Assembly: GCA_038230215.1 (NCBI GenBank) | Contig: JBBRNR010000002.1 | Coordinates: 186,001 to 250,000 of the forward strand | Direction: 5' to 3' | Source of the DNA: DASVRZ01 sp038230215 | Lineage (GTDB): Bacteria; Verrucomicrobiota; Verrucomicrobiia; Chthoniobacterales; DASVRZ01 | DNA: 64,000 bases | Shown here: positions 27,474 through 36,301 of the stretch, in pieces | How positions within the stretch are numbered: position 1 is the stretch's first letter | Layout: each line of letters starts with the position of its first letter | Position numbers and translations under genes: made by a program | The notes under the pieces: model-generated | Databases searched by the model: none | What the model was told of the DNA's origin: nothing | Seen by the model: only the letters and a program-made list of their open reading frames with translations

Positions 27474-28210
27474 GCCAGTTTCTCAGTGAAAAACTGGAGC
27501 AATATCTCCAGCGAAAGTCGGGCCAGGGCTGGATTGTAACGCGGCCCCTCATCTCGCAAAAAAGCATGAGCCGCATTAAATTCGTGCCATTCGAATGAAA
27601 CTCCAGCCTCCTCCAGTCGCGCCTGAATCACGCGTCGGCCTTCGAGCGAAACATGCGGGTCTTGACGTCCAAAAACGAAGCAGAACGGAGACTGTGCCTC
27701 GGTGATCCGAGTTAGAGTATCATCACTTTTCCCCGCACCCAGTGTGGCCGAATGCAGGTCTGTCGGATAAAAAGCCACTGTCGCCCGCACCAGCGGATGC
27801 AGCGCGGCTCGCACCGCCAGATGACCACCCAGACAAACGCCAAAGCTGCCGATTTTTCCACTGGCACGAGGGTGATCGACCAGAAATTCCGCCAGTGCTG
27901 CCGTGTCGGCGTCATAGGAGGCCAGCGTCTTGGTGTATTTCAACTCATTGCCGCGATCCGACCCCGCTTGATCGTAAGCCAGCACCGTTCCAGCTGGCTC
28001 AAACTCGTGGTAAACCTCAGGCACCGCCACGAGATAGCCATTCCCCGCCAGTGTCGCCGCCATCCGCCGGATCGGTCCCGTCACTTGAAAAATCTCCGAG
28101 TAAAAAATAATGGTCGGATGTTTTCCCTCACCAATTGGAATGAAAAGATGCACCCGCATCGGCCCAAGAGGCGTCGGCAGATCGACAGTGGAATCGGGTT
28201 GGATCGTCAT
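27470..28210 (-). CDS. Dienelactone hydrolase family protein
   Basis: A 246-residue alpha/beta hydrolase. The nucleophile elbow is GVCLGG (Cys126), the acid is in FGRQDPHV (Asp184) and the histidine in NAAHAF (His215), giving the Cys-Asp-His triad of the family. No chlorocatechol pathway genes are nearby, so this is probably a general carboxyesterase. Divergent from the helicase gene, with a 74-base gap. Confidence 0.85.
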   Translation of the reverse strand: MTIQPDSTVDLPTPLGPMRVHLFIPIGEGKHPTIIFYSEIFQVTGPIRRMAATLAGNGYLVAVPEVYHEFEPAGTVLAYDQAGSDRGNELKYTKTLASYDADTAALAEFLVDHPRASGKIGSFGVCLGGHLAVRAALHPLVRATVAFYPTDLHSATLGAGKSDDTLTRITEAQSPFCFVFGRQDPHVSLEGRRVIQARLEEAGVSFEWHEFNAAHAFLRDEGPRYNPALARLSLEILLQFFTEKLA

Positions 28211-28284
28211 GGAAGTCCAATGATTTGACGATTACCCCGTGCGGACAAGCCCTTTGTGGTGTATGAGTGCGCCCCAAAAAAATT

Positions 28285-29676
28285 ATGCCTTTTCGTTCGC
28301 TCGGCCTCTCGCCCAAAGTATTTCAAGCAGTCCAGGAAGCGGGTTACACCGAGCCCACACCGATTCAAACGGCTGCCATTCCGCTCATTCTCACCGGCAC
28401 CGATCTTATCGGGATCGCACAGACGGGTACAGGAAAAACTGCAGCCTTCACCCTGCCGGTCCTCACCAAACTCGCCGAGCAAGTGACCGATTGGGCCACG
28501 CAAAAAACCCTCTGCCTGATCCTCGCGCCAACCCGCGAACTCGCCGTGCAGATCGAGGAAAATGTCCGCGCCTACGCACACCATTTGCCTCTCCGAGTTG
28601 CCACCATTTTCGGCGGCGTGGGCGAGCGTCCGCAAATCGAGGCCTTGAAAACCGGCACGCACATCATTATTGCCTGCCCTGGACGTTTACTAGATCTCAT
28701 GCAGCAGCGTTACGGCGATTTTTCGAAGATCCAGCATCTCATTTTGGACGAGGCCGACCGCATGTTGGACATGGGTTTTCTCCCCTCGATTCGCAACATC
28801 GTCAAACGCCTCCCGCAGAAACGCCAGACGCTGCTTTTTTCTGCCACGCTTTCCAAGGAAATCGAGCAACTCACCCACGAGTTCCAACGCCATCCGCAAA
28901 TTGTCCAGATCGGTAAACGTTCTAACCCTGCGGAGTCCGTTACGCAGTTCGTCTATGAAGTGCCGCAGGGATTGAAACTCACGTTGCTCGGCCATCTCCT
29001 GAAAGAGCCACAAATGGATAGCGTCCTTGTTTTCACCCGTACCAAGCATGGAGCGGACAAGGTCGCCCGCCGCCTCGAAGGGCAGGGGATCAAATGCGGC
29101 ACATTGCACTCCAACCGCAGTCAAAATCAGCGTCTGCGCGCTCTCCAGGAATTTAAGGACGGCACAGTCCGCGTGCTCGTCGCCACGGACATTGCCGCGC
29201 GTGGCATCGACGTCGATGGTATTTCGCACGTCATCAATTACGATTTCCCGCTACACGCAGAGGATTACGTTCACCGCATCGGACGCACCGGGCGCGCACA
29301 GCAAATCGGCGAGGCGATCAGCTTTGTCGCTCAGGATGATTACGCTCCGCTGAAAACTCTCGAACGATTCATCGGACGCGGCATCGTCCGTAAACGCGCC
29401 GAGGATTTCGATTACTCTGCCCCGGCTCCAGCCGCGCCTCCCGGGGAACGCGCGGAGCGACCCTTCCGCGACCCGCGCCGCCAGCAGCAACGCGGCGGCA
29501 CGGGCCGAAATCAGCAGCGTCCAGCCACCGTCAACGCGAATGGCGACGGACCCCGCACCAATCCGCCTTCAGCCCCCAAAGGCACCGGGGGTGGACGCAG
29601 CGTCCGCGATGGCGGCAGTCGGCCCGTCGATGGTGGCAAAGTTGGCCACGCCTTCCGTAATCGACGCGGTCGCTAG
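28285..29676 (+). CDS. rhlE: DEAD-box ATP-dependent RNA helicase (RhlE-like)
   Basis: A 463-residue helicase with all core motifs: Q motif PTPIQ, AQTGTGKT (45-52), PTRELA, DEAD in LDEADRMLDMGF, SAT, ARGIDVDGISHVINYD and HRIGRTGRA. A long basic tail (from about 375) rich in Arg, Gly, Pro and Gln (RRQQQRGGTGRNQQR) is of the type that binds RNA. ATG 28285 puts the protein start at FRSLGLSPKV, which matches RhlE proteins; GTG 28267 is an upstream alternative. Expected roles are ribosome maturation and RNA decay. Confidence 0.9.
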   Translation: MPFRSLGLSPKVFQAVQEAGYTEPTPIQTAAIPLILTGTDLIGIAQTGTGKTAAFTLPVLTKLAEQVTDWATQKTLCLILAPTRELAVQIEENVRAYAHHLPLRVATIFGGVGERPQIEALKTGTHIIIACPGRLLDLMQQRYGDFSKIQHLILDEADRMLDMGFLPSIRNIVKRLPQKRQTLLFSATLSKEIEQLTHEFQRHPQIVQIGKRSNPAESVTQFVYEVPQGLKLTLLGHLLKEPQMDSVLVFTRTKHGADKVARRLEGQGIKCGTLHSNRSQNQRLRALQEFKDGTVRVLVATDIAARGIDVDGISHVINYDFPLHAEDYVHRIGRTGRAQQIGEAISFVAQDDYAPLKTLERFIGRGIVRKRAEDFDYSAPAPAAPPGERAERPFRDPRRQQQRGGTGRNQQRPATVNANGDGPRTNPPSAPKGTGGGRSVRDGGSRPVDGGKVGHAFRNRRGR

Positions 29677-29683
29677 ATTTCAA

Positions 29684-29719
29684 TGCAACTCGGAGGGAAA
29701 AATTTCCATCGGAGTTGCA
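29684..29719 (+). terminator. Long imperfect hairpin after the helicase gene
   Basis: TGCAACTC and GAGTTGCA pair as an 8-bp stem, with GGAAA/TTTCC pairing inside the loop. It sits 8 bases after the helicase stop and could end its transcript, although no T-run follows. It also overlaps the earliest possible start (TTG 29715) of the next gene, which weakens that start. Confidence 0.4.
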
Positions 29720-30965
29720 GTTGAATGTTCGCTATAAGAAGAAGGTGAATTTTCCCCGTCTGACCCGATTGCTCCAGCGCAGTGTCGGGCACTCGGTAAA
29801 AAAGAAGTGTTTTCTAGTCGTGATCGACAAGCAAGTGCCGACTCCCGATTGCGATGCGGGCTCCCGCAGCACATGGCATTACATCCGGCTGTTCCTGAAA
29901 ATGGGAATGGAAGTGAAGTTCATCGCGGATGATTTCCTGACGCCAGAACCATACACAACACAGCTCCGACAACTTGGTGTGGAGGTTCTTTCCAGCGTTG
30001 AAAACCGGGCTGGCATCCAGCGATGGCTGCTGGAGAACCAGGCGGATATCCGCTGTATTTTCACAAATCGTCCGCACACGACGAAGCACTATTTGGAGAC
30101 ATTTCGTGGAATGCAGCAAACCAAGATTCTTTATCATGGCCATGATCTGGCTTTCGTCCGGACTCAGCGGAAATTCGTGCTTTCCGGCGATCCTGCCGAT
30201 GCGAAAAGCGCCGCGTCTGTGGAGAAGTTGGAAATGAAAATTTGGCAGCAGGTGGATGCCGTTTACTACCCTTCTACGGCGGAAACAGACTTGGTTCTAA
30301 CTCGACTGCCGCACGTTCAGGCGCGCACGCTGCCGCTCTTTTTGCTTGAGTCTCAAGGCATCTGCTATAAGGAAAATCTCGTCAAGCGCCGCGACCTGAT
30401 TTTCGTGGGTGCCTTTGGCCATCAACCGAATCGCGATGCCGTAACGTGGTTTCTTGATCATTGCTGGCCGGTGATTGAAAAAGCACTGCCCGGCGTGTGT
30501 TTTCACATCGTTGGCCGCGACCGGACGAACGAGATTCAGCAACGGGCGTCTGAACGGGTGATCGTCACCGGCTGGCTAAGTGAGGACGATCTAACTGCGC
30601 TCTACCGACGCTCGCGAATAGCTGTCGTGCCCCTGCGCTACGGAGCTGGAGTCAAAGGGAAAGTCGTCGAGGCCATGCACCATCATTTACCAGTCGTTAT
30701 GACAACGATCTCGGGTGAAGGCCTGCCAAACATCGCCAACACTGTTCTTTTTGCCGATGATCCAAACGCCTTCGCGCAAAGCGTGATCGACCTCTATTCC
30801 GATGAAACCCGGCTCATCCAGTTAGGAAACGCAGGTGGCGAATACGTCGCTCGGAATTTTTCTCCCGAACGAGCTTGGAACATCATTTCTACAGACATGC
30901 CGCAGAAGTTGAGAGCGGGAAAACTGTGGGTTGGGAGGGATTTGAACCCTCAACCAACGCCTTAA
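29715..30965 (+). CDS. GT-B glycosyltransferase (GT1/GT4 type)
   Basis: Up to 416 residues. The first Rossmann half begins KKCFLVVIDKQVP, and the second half has DLIFVGAFGHQPN, VCFHIVGR, VIVTGWLSEDDLTALYRRSRIAVVPLRYGAGVKGKVVEAM, the nucleotide-sugar-binding block of GT4 enzymes. The start is uncertain: TTG 29715 lies in a hairpin, and GTG 29745 (MNFPRL) is also possible. The frame continues past its family C-terminus into the antisense of tRNA-Lys, which supplies the last ~13 residues and the stop codon. The acceptor is unknown. Confidence 0.75.
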   Translation: MQLNVRYKKKVNFPRLTRLLQRSVGHSVKKKCFLVVIDKQVPTPDCDAGSRSTWHYIRLFLKMGMEVKFIADDFLTPEPYTTQLRQLGVEVLSSVENRAGIQRWLLENQADIRCIFTNRPHTTKHYLETFRGMQQTKILYHGHDLAFVRTQRKFVLSGDPADAKSAASVEKLEMKIWQQVDAVYYPSTAETDLVLTRLPHVQARTLPLFLLESQGICYKENLVKRRDLIFVGAFGHQPNRDAVTWFLDHCWPVIEKALPGVCFHIVGRDRTNEIQQRASERVIVTGWLSEDDLTALYRRSRIAVVPLRYGAGVKGKVVEAMHHHLPVVMTTISGEGLPNIANTVLFADDPNAFAQSVIDLYSDETRLIQLGNAGGEYVARNFSPERAWNIISTDMPQKLRAGKLWVGRDLNPQPTP

Positions 30966-30998
30966 AAGGGCGCTGCTCTACCGTTGAGCTACCAACCC
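30927..30998 (-). tRNA. tRNA-Lys (anticodon UUU)
   Basis: A 72-base cloverleaf on the minus strand: acceptor stem GGGTTGG/CCAACCC, D arm GCTC-AACGGTA-GAGC, anticodon stem GCGCC/GGCGT with loop CTTTTAA (anticodon TTT), variable loop TGGTT, T arm GAGGG-TTCAAAT-CCCTC, discriminator A. CCA is not encoded. The 3' part is overlapped by the end of the opposite-strand glycosyltransferase frame. Confidence 0.95.
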
Positions 30999-31021
30999 GT
31001 CGTTGCAAAAACGGGAGCGTG

Positions 31022-31050
31022 TAAATAACCGCTACGGCTGGACGTTGCAA
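31022..31050 (-). promoter_or_regulatory. Possible sigma-70 promoter for tRNA-Lys
   Basis: On the minus strand TTGCAA (31045-31050) and TATTTA (31022-31027) are separated by exactly 17 bases and end about 24 bases before the tRNA 5' end. The -10 match is only partial. Confidence 0.4.
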
Positions 31051-31147
31051 GGGGAAATCAAGGCACGCCGAGTTTTCCATCCGAGTTTGACTTTTATCTC
31101 CAGCCTGACTGAATAGCTGGCCACGGGAGCACGTCCCACTCGCCTTC

Positions 31148-32902
31148 ATGTCCATCTACCGCCGCACGTTTGCCTACTTCCGCCCGTTTCTGCCACAAAC
31201 GCTGCTCGCCCTCGTTCTGACTTTGATCGGAATCGGACTCAACCTCGCCAAACCTTGGCCGGTGGGTGCGATCATCGACAGCGTGATCACAGACCGCCGC
31301 GCCATCGGTTGGCTGCCGAAGCTGGACAAGCCGACCTTGATTCTCTGGCTCTGCGTCGCGATGGTCGTGTTCCATTTGCTGTCGGGATTGGTGGCGCTGG
31401 TGACGAATTACATCTTTGTGAAAGTCGGCCTCGAAAGCCTCCTCAAACTGCGAACCGAGTTGTATGCCTATCTGCAAGCGTTGCCGTTGAAATATCACGA
31501 CGCTAAGCGAAGCAGCGACTCCAGTTTCCGGGTCGCCTACGATTCTCAGGCGATCCAAACCATTTACAACAAGGGGTTTACGAACATCTTCTCGTCGAGC
31601 CTCATGCTCATCGGCACCTTTGTCATCATGCTCCGAATGGACTGGCAGTTGACTTTGATTTCGCTCGGCATCCTTCCATTTATCGGTCTGGCGATTCGTT
31701 ATTATGGAAGTCGAGTGCGCGATCAATCGACCGTCATTCAGGAGTCCGACAGCGCCGTGCTGGCGGTGGTTCAGGAAGGCTTGAGTTCGATTAAAATGGT
31801 CCACGCTTTTGGCCGCGAAGATTGGGAAGTGGGGCAGTTTCAGGTGAAGGCGCGGCGCAGTCTGGAGGCAAACATGCACATGACGAAGACGAACATGATG
31901 AGCGCCTTGATTGTCGGCACGCTGATGGCCGCCGGCACGTCGGGGATGTATTTTGTCGGCTTTCGTCACGTCCTCGATGGCTCGCTGGGTCTCGGCCAAC
32001 TGACCGTTTTCGCCGCCTATCTCGTGATGCTTTACCAGCCGATTCAAGACCTTACTTACACCGCTTGGGCGCTGGAAGGCGCGACCGCCGGGGCGAAACG
32101 CTGCTTTGAAGTCCTGGATCGCCCTGATGAGGTGAAGGATGCGACCGACGCAGTCGCCTGGGACGGCGTGATCTCGGAAATCGCTTATCGCGGAGTCGAG
32201 TTTGGTTACGATCCGACTCGCCCCATTTTGAAAGGGATCGATCTCAGTATCACCACCGGCCAGACGGTGGCTTTCGTGGGTGGCACTGGAGCGGGCAAAA
32301 GCACGTTGCTCAGCCTCGTCCCGCGATTTTACGATCCAGATGCGGGTTCCATGCTCATCAACGGACATGACCTGCGAAAATACACCAAGAAATCCATTCG
32401 CTCGCAGATTAGTCTGGTGCTGCAAGACACGCTGCTTTTCTCCACGACCATTCGCGAAAACATCGCTTATGGACGCCCCGATGCGACGGACGAGGAAATC
32501 GTTCAAGCGGCGAAACGAGCCCAAGCGCACGAGTTCATTTCTGCCTTGCCAGAGGGCTATGGAAGCCAGGTCGGCGAACGTGGCGGGCACCTTTCCGTGG
32601 GCCAACGCCAGCGCATCGGCATTGCCCGAGCCTTTTTGAAAGACTCGCCGCTGCTCCTCCTCGACGAGCCAACCTCGGCACTCGATCCGGCGACGGAGCA
32701 CGCAATCATGGGGACGATTTACGAGCTGATGCGCGGGCGGACGACCTTGATTGTGACGCACCGTCTTTCCACAATTCACGGCGTGAACCGGATCGTGGTT
32801 TTAAAAAATGGCCTCATCGCCGAACAGGGAACCGGTCCGGAATTGCTCGCCAAAAACGGTGTCTATGCCGAACTCTATAAGTCCGCCGAATACGCGGGTT
32901 AG
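31148..32902 (+). CDS. ABC exporter, fused membrane and ATPase domains (MsbA/MdlB type)
   Basis: A 584-residue half transporter. The first ~320 residues hold six membrane helices of the ABC type 1 exporter fold. The ATPase domain has Walker A GGTGAGKST (about 378-386), Q-loop LVLQDTLLFS, signature LSVGQRQR (about 480) and Walker B LLLLDEPTSALD. It would work as a homodimer exporting lipid, glycan or drug. It is followed closely by an acyltransferase and a glycosyltransferase, so a role in surface glycan or glycolipid export is likely. Confidence 0.9.
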   Translation: MSIYRRTFAYFRPFLPQTLLALVLTLIGIGLNLAKPWPVGAIIDSVITDRRAIGWLPKLDKPTLILWLCVAMVVFHLLSGLVALVTNYIFVKVGLESLLKLRTELYAYLQALPLKYHDAKRSSDSSFRVAYDSQAIQTIYNKGFTNIFSSSLMLIGTFVIMLRMDWQLTLISLGILPFIGLAIRYYGSRVRDQSTVIQESDSAVLAVVQEGLSSIKMVHAFGREDWEVGQFQVKARRSLEANMHMTKTNMMSALIVGTLMAAGTSGMYFVGFRHVLDGSLGLGQLTVFAAYLVMLYQPIQDLTYTAWALEGATAGAKRCFEVLDRPDEVKDATDAVAWDGVISEIAYRGVEFGYDPTRPILKGIDLSITTGQTVAFVGGTGAGKSTLLSLVPRFYDPDAGSMLINGHDLRKYTKKSIRSQISLVLQDTLLFSTTIRENIAYGRPDATDEEIVQAAKRAQAHEFISALPEGYGSQVGERGGHLSVGQRQRIGIARAFLKDSPLLLLDEPTSALDPATEHAIMGTIYELMRGRTTLIVTHRLSTIHGVNRIVVLKNGLIAEQGTGPELLAKNGVYAELYKSAEYAG

Positions 32903-32930
32903 AATTGAATCCAACTCGAATCAAAGTTTT

Positions 32931-33512
32931 ATGAACATCCTTCCCAACCGCCACGTTGAAGATGATTGGTACTCCAAACCCGTGCCCGAAAACATCGTCT
33001 GGGGCAAACGGCTTTACCTCGAGACGGCCCAGGTTTTTCGTCAGTTTAAGAGCCTGCTCACTCCCGCCGTCGAGATCGGAAATGACGTCTCGATTTACGC
33101 CGGCTGCTCCTTTGCGCTGGGGCCAAAAGGACGTTGCTCCATTGGCGATTTCAGCCTCATCAACGGCGCGCTGATCATGGCCGAGGAGGAAATTACCATC
33201 GGAAAACATTGCCTCATTAGCTGGAACGTCGGGCTGGCCGACAGCGACTTCCATCCGATTGACCCAGCCTTGCGGCTCCAGGACACCATCGCGTGCAGCG
33301 TTTATTATCCGAATAAACCGGCGCGTCCGAAGATTGAGACGAGGCCCATTCACATCTGCGACAACGTCTGGATCGGCATGAACGCCGTCATTTTGAAAGG
33401 CGTCACCATTGGCGAAAACTCCATCGTGGCCGCCGGTTCCGTCGTTACCAAAGACGTGCCGCCGAACACCATCGTCGCGGGCAACCCCGCCCGCATCGTC
33501 AAAGAATTATGA
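32931..33512 (+). CDS. Hexapeptide-repeat (left-handed beta-helix) acyltransferase
   Basis: A 193-residue protein with hexapeptide turns: VEIGNDVSIYAG early and the canonical C-terminal block IHICDNVWIGMNAVILKGVTIGENSIVAAGSVVTKDVPPNTIVAGNPARIV of the maltose/galactoside acetyltransferase group. The central DSDFHPID supplies the likely catalytic His. It probably O-acetylates a sugar. ATG 32931 comes 28 bases after the ABC exporter; the stop overlaps the next start. Confidence 0.85.
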   Translation: MNILPNRHVEDDWYSKPVPENIVWGKRLYLETAQVFRQFKSLLTPAVEIGNDVSIYAGCSFALGPKGRCSIGDFSLINGALIMAEEEITIGKHCLISWNVGLADSDFHPIDPALRLQDTIACSVYYPNKPARPKIETRPIHICDNVWIGMNAVILKGVTIGENSIVAAGSVVTKDVPPNTIVAGNPARIVKEL

Positions 33513-34687
33513 GCCGAAAGAAAATCATTGTCATGGGTTTCATGGGAAATTGTCCCATCGCCGGCGTCATCTGGCAGCACATCCATTACATCGTCGGGCT
33601 GCAGGAACTCGGGCACGAAGTTTATTACATCGAGGACTCGGCGCGCATTCCTTACAACCCGGTGGACTTCGATACGACTGAGGACACGACTTACGCGGGG
33701 CAGGTGCTCGACACACTGGCGAAACGCTACGGATTCGACGGACGCTGGTCTTTTTGCCCTCGGTATTTGGCCGATCCGGCGGCGGGAACGCTCGGGCTGT
33801 CACTGAGTCGGATCAAGGAACTTTACGTCGAGGCCGATGCGATTCTGAACGTCTGCGGCTCGCAGGAGTTCAATGAGGATCTGCTGAAAAGCGACCGCAT
33901 TCTCTACGTCGAAAGCGACCCCGGCGTGGAGCAAATCAAGGTCGATCAAGGCAACCAGAACACGCTCGATTATCTCCAGCGGCATCACGCGATTTTCACG
34001 TTCGGTGAGAACATTGGAACTCCCGAGTTTCCGGTGCCGCTCCACGGATTGAAATGGCTTCCGACCCGCCAGCCGGTAGTGACGAGCCTGTGGTATCAAC
34101 CCGATCTGCCGCCGCCGGGTGCGGTCTTTACCTCGGTGGCCAACTGGTCCACCAGCGGGAAAAAGGACATCCAATGGAATGGCGAAAACTATCTCTGGAG
34201 CAAGTCGCTCGAATTCATGAAGTTTTCCCAGGCACCGGCTGCCAGCGGAGAGTCGTTTCAACTCGCGACAGACATCAAAAACGACGTCGAGCGCAATCTG
34301 TTTCTCAGTCAGAACTGGTCGCTCGTCCTGCCGCATTTGCTCAGCTCGGACTACGATTCTTATGTGCATTACATTCAGGGCAGCAAAGGCGAATTCACCG
34401 TCGCTAAAGACCAATATGTGCGGCTAAACACGGGCTGGTTTAGCGACCGCACGGCGTGTTATTTGGCCAGTGGACGTCCCGCCATCACCCAGGAAACCGG
34501 TTTTACGAAGCACTATGGCAACGCGGGTGGACTGTTTGCCTATTCGAGTATTGAGGAAATCGTCGAAGCGGTGCGCGAGATTAATTCCGACTACAAGAAG
34601 CACTGCCGAATCGCCTACGAACTTGCCTGCGAGGTGTTTGAAGCCCACAAAGTGCTCGCCTCGCTGTTGGAGCGGGCGGGCGTCTGA
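33509..34687 (+). CDS. Probable GT-B glycosyltransferase
   Basis: A 392-residue protein beginning KIIVMGFMGNCPIAGVIWQHIHYIVGLQELGHEVYYIED, which reads as the first Rossmann half of a GT-B enzyme. It ends with a region (CYLASGRPAITQETGF, YSSIEEIVEAVREINSDY) like the nucleotide-sugar half of family 1/4 glycosyltransferases. The middle (SVANWSTSGKKDIQWNGENY) is family-specific. Third gene of the exporter-acyltransferase unit with a four-base overlap, supporting a shared surface-glycan function. Confidence 0.7.
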   Translation: MSRKKIIVMGFMGNCPIAGVIWQHIHYIVGLQELGHEVYYIEDSARIPYNPVDFDTTEDTTYAGQVLDTLAKRYGFDGRWSFCPRYLADPAAGTLGLSLSRIKELYVEADAILNVCGSQEFNEDLLKSDRILYVESDPGVEQIKVDQGNQNTLDYLQRHHAIFTFGENIGTPEFPVPLHGLKWLPTRQPVVTSLWYQPDLPPPGAVFTSVANWSTSGKKDIQWNGENYLWSKSLEFMKFSQAPAASGESFQLATDIKNDVERNLFLSQNWSLVLPHLLSSDYDSYVHYIQGSKGEFTVAKDQYVRLNTGWFSDRTACYLASGRPAITQETGFTKHYGNAGGLFAYSSIEEIVEAVREINSDYKKHCRIAYELACEVFEAHKVLASLLERAGV

Positions 34688-34688
34688 A

Positions 34689-35240
34689 TTAAATCATTCC
34701 GAGCTTCATTTTGCCGACTTCGCTGATCATGTGCTGATTCCAGGGTGGGTCCCAAACAAGGATGACTTCCGCTTCGTCCACACCGGGCACGGTGACCACG
34801 CGACTGCGGGCATCCTCGGCAATAGTCGGTCCCATCCCGCAGCCGGGAGCGGTGAGAGTCATCTTGATCTCGACTTTGGTTTTCGCCTCATCGGTTTTCA
34901 AAATCTGGCAGTCGTAAACCAGTCCGAGATCAACAATGTTCACCGGAATTTCCGGATCATAGACGTTCTTAAGCTGATCCCAGACTTTTTCCGTCTCGAC
35001 TTCGCCCTCGTATTTGGGAGCTTCTTCCGTGGCAATTTTCTGGGCCAGATCGATGCCCAGGGCGTCGGCGTCGGTGTCGGCGATGCGGGCTAGACCCTGC
35101 TCCGAGGCGACGGTGTAAGTGCCGCCGAGTGATTGGGTGATGTAAACGCGACTGCCTTCGAGCAGGGTGATTTTATCGCCGCTTGGAATGCGGACTGCCG
35201 GAGTGTCGCGGGAAAGGAGAATTTCTTGGTTGGAATCCAT
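34689..35240 (-). CDS. sufT: SufT-type Fe-S assembly protein (DUF59/MIP18 domain)
   Basis: A 183-residue protein. The C-terminal ~105 residues form the MIP18/DUF59 domain with VYDPEIPVNIVDLGLVYD and the reactive cysteine in TLTAPGCGMGP. The N-terminal ~70 residues are the extension seen in SufT proteins (LEGSRVYITQSLGGTYTV). It helps deliver or mature iron-sulfur clusters. Start at ATG 35240, four bases after the NifU-like gene stop. It is the last of three minus-strand Fe-S-related genes. Confidence 0.88.
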   Translation of the reverse strand: MDSNQEILLSRDTPAVRIPSGDKITLLEGSRVYITQSLGGTYTVASEQGLARIADTDADALGIDLAQKIATEEAPKYEGEVETEKVWDQLKNVYDPEIPVNIVDLGLVYDCQILKTDEAKTKVEIKMTLTAPGCGMGPTIAEDARSRVVTVPGVDEAEVILVWDPPWNQHMISEVGKMKLGMI

Positions 35241-35244
35241 TGAG

Positions 35245-35727
35245 TTAAGAATTGAGGACGACTTTGATTTTTTTGTCGGAGGAAGCACCGGCGGCAAGCT
35301 GGCCGAAAAGAGTGGGAGAATTCGCCGGAGCCGGAGTTGGGACGGTCTCAGGTGCGAGGGCGTTGCGCAACGCACCCTCGACAAGTTGGGCGCAATGGAT
35401 TTTCATCGGCGGCAATGGGCCGAGTGGCGCGGAAAGATCGGCGCCTTTCATGGCCAGGGCTTCGTCGATGGATTTGCCGCGGAGCATCTCGGTGGCGACG
35501 CTGGCCACGGCGATGGCGGTCTCGCAGCCGAAGGTTTGAAAACTGGCGCGGTCGATTACCTTTTGACCCGACTCATTTTCGCGGAATTTTACCCACATCC
35601 GGAGCATGTCACCGCAATCGGCGCTACCAACTGTTCCCACAGCATCGGCATTGGCGATTTCACCGACGTTTTGCGGGTTGCGCGTGGCGGCTTCGAGCCG
35701 GTCGTTGAAGGTTTCTGCGTCGGACAT
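35245..35727 (-). CDS. NifU/IscU-like Fe-S scaffold
   Basis: A 160-residue U-type scaffold. The three cluster-ligand cysteines and the Asp are in place: ADCGD (C38, D40), FGCETAIA (C68) and KIHCAQLVE (C112). A Pro/Ala-rich tail of about 35 residues follows the domain and is unusual in length. It assembles Fe-S clusters before transfer. ATG 35727 aligns with the start of the domain; the frame is open upstream but lacks family similarity. Confidence 0.88.
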   Translation of the reverse strand: MSDAETFNDRLEAATRNPQNVGEIANADAVGTVGSADCGDMLRMWVKFRENESGQKVIDRASFQTFGCETAIAVASVATEMLRGKSIDEALAMKGADLSAPLGPLPPMKIHCAQLVEGALRNALAPETVPTPAPANSPTLFGQLAAGASSDKKIKVVLNS

Positions 35728-35749
35728 AACGATGAACTCAAATGTCGCT

Positions 35750-36298
35750 TTATTCCAAATGATAGCGGGGCAGATCGGGATTGATCTGCTCGCTCCAGGC
35801 GTCGATGCCGCCGGTGAGTCCACGCACGTTGCTGAAGCCGTGACCTTGAAAATAAGCAGCCGCATCAAGGGCGCGTTTGCCTTGATGATCGACGATAACT
35901 AACAAGGCGTTCTTGTCCCAAGTGGACGTGATTTCCGAGAGTAATTCCTGGCTGAATAGATGCGAGCCCTCGATGTGAACCGCCTCGTATTCCTCCCGGG
36001 TGCGGATGTCCAGAAACTTGGCGTTGCCTGTCTCCAGGGCTTCGGCCGCATCGGCGGGAGAAATGAGCGACTTCTCGTCGTCGGCCTGACTTTTTTCCAA
36101 GTAATCGATGACTTCGGAAACAGATAAATTTTCGTTCCGGGCGCAAACTCCCGCGAGCGTCTCGCCGGGCTGGAAACCACAACTGCTGCAACCTCCAATG
36201 TGATATTGCCGAAAGAGAGCCCGCTGAGCACCTGGATAAACCTCCAGAAGCTCGGCCATCGTGAGATCGGGGTGAATTTTCTCTATAATCGCGGTCAT
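35750..36298 (-). CDS. DUF1858-like and rhodanese-domain protein with Cys-to-Asp active site
   Basis: A 182-residue protein. Residues 1-70 resemble the DUF1858 module with a C37-SS-C40 pair (GGCSSCGF). Residues 75-178 are a rhodanese domain (FLDIRTREEYEAVHIEGS, then NVRGLTGGIDAW). In the active-site loop, where rhodaneses have Cys (C-x-x-G-x-R), this one reads VDHQGKR, with Asp137 in the Cys position. Sulfurtransfer through a persulfide at that site is therefore not possible. It starts the three-gene Fe-S unit and may serve as a binding or regulatory subunit. Confidence 0.82.
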   Translation of the reverse strand: MTAIIEKIHPDLTMAELLEVYPGAQRALFRQYHIGGCSSCGFQPGETLAGVCARNENLSVSEVIDYLEKSQADDEKSLISPADAAEALETGNAKFLDIRTREEYEAVHIEGSHLFSQELLSEITSTWDKNALLVIVDHQGKRALDAAAYFQGHGFSNVRGLTGGIDAWSEQINPDLPRYHLE

Positions 36299-36301
36299 GA
36301 G

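Noticed and set aside
31094..32779. 561-codon open frame on the minus strand
   Set aside because: It lies entirely antisense to the ABC exporter, whose Walker and signature motifs are clear. The composition (many His, Gln, Arg) is that of a shadow frame.
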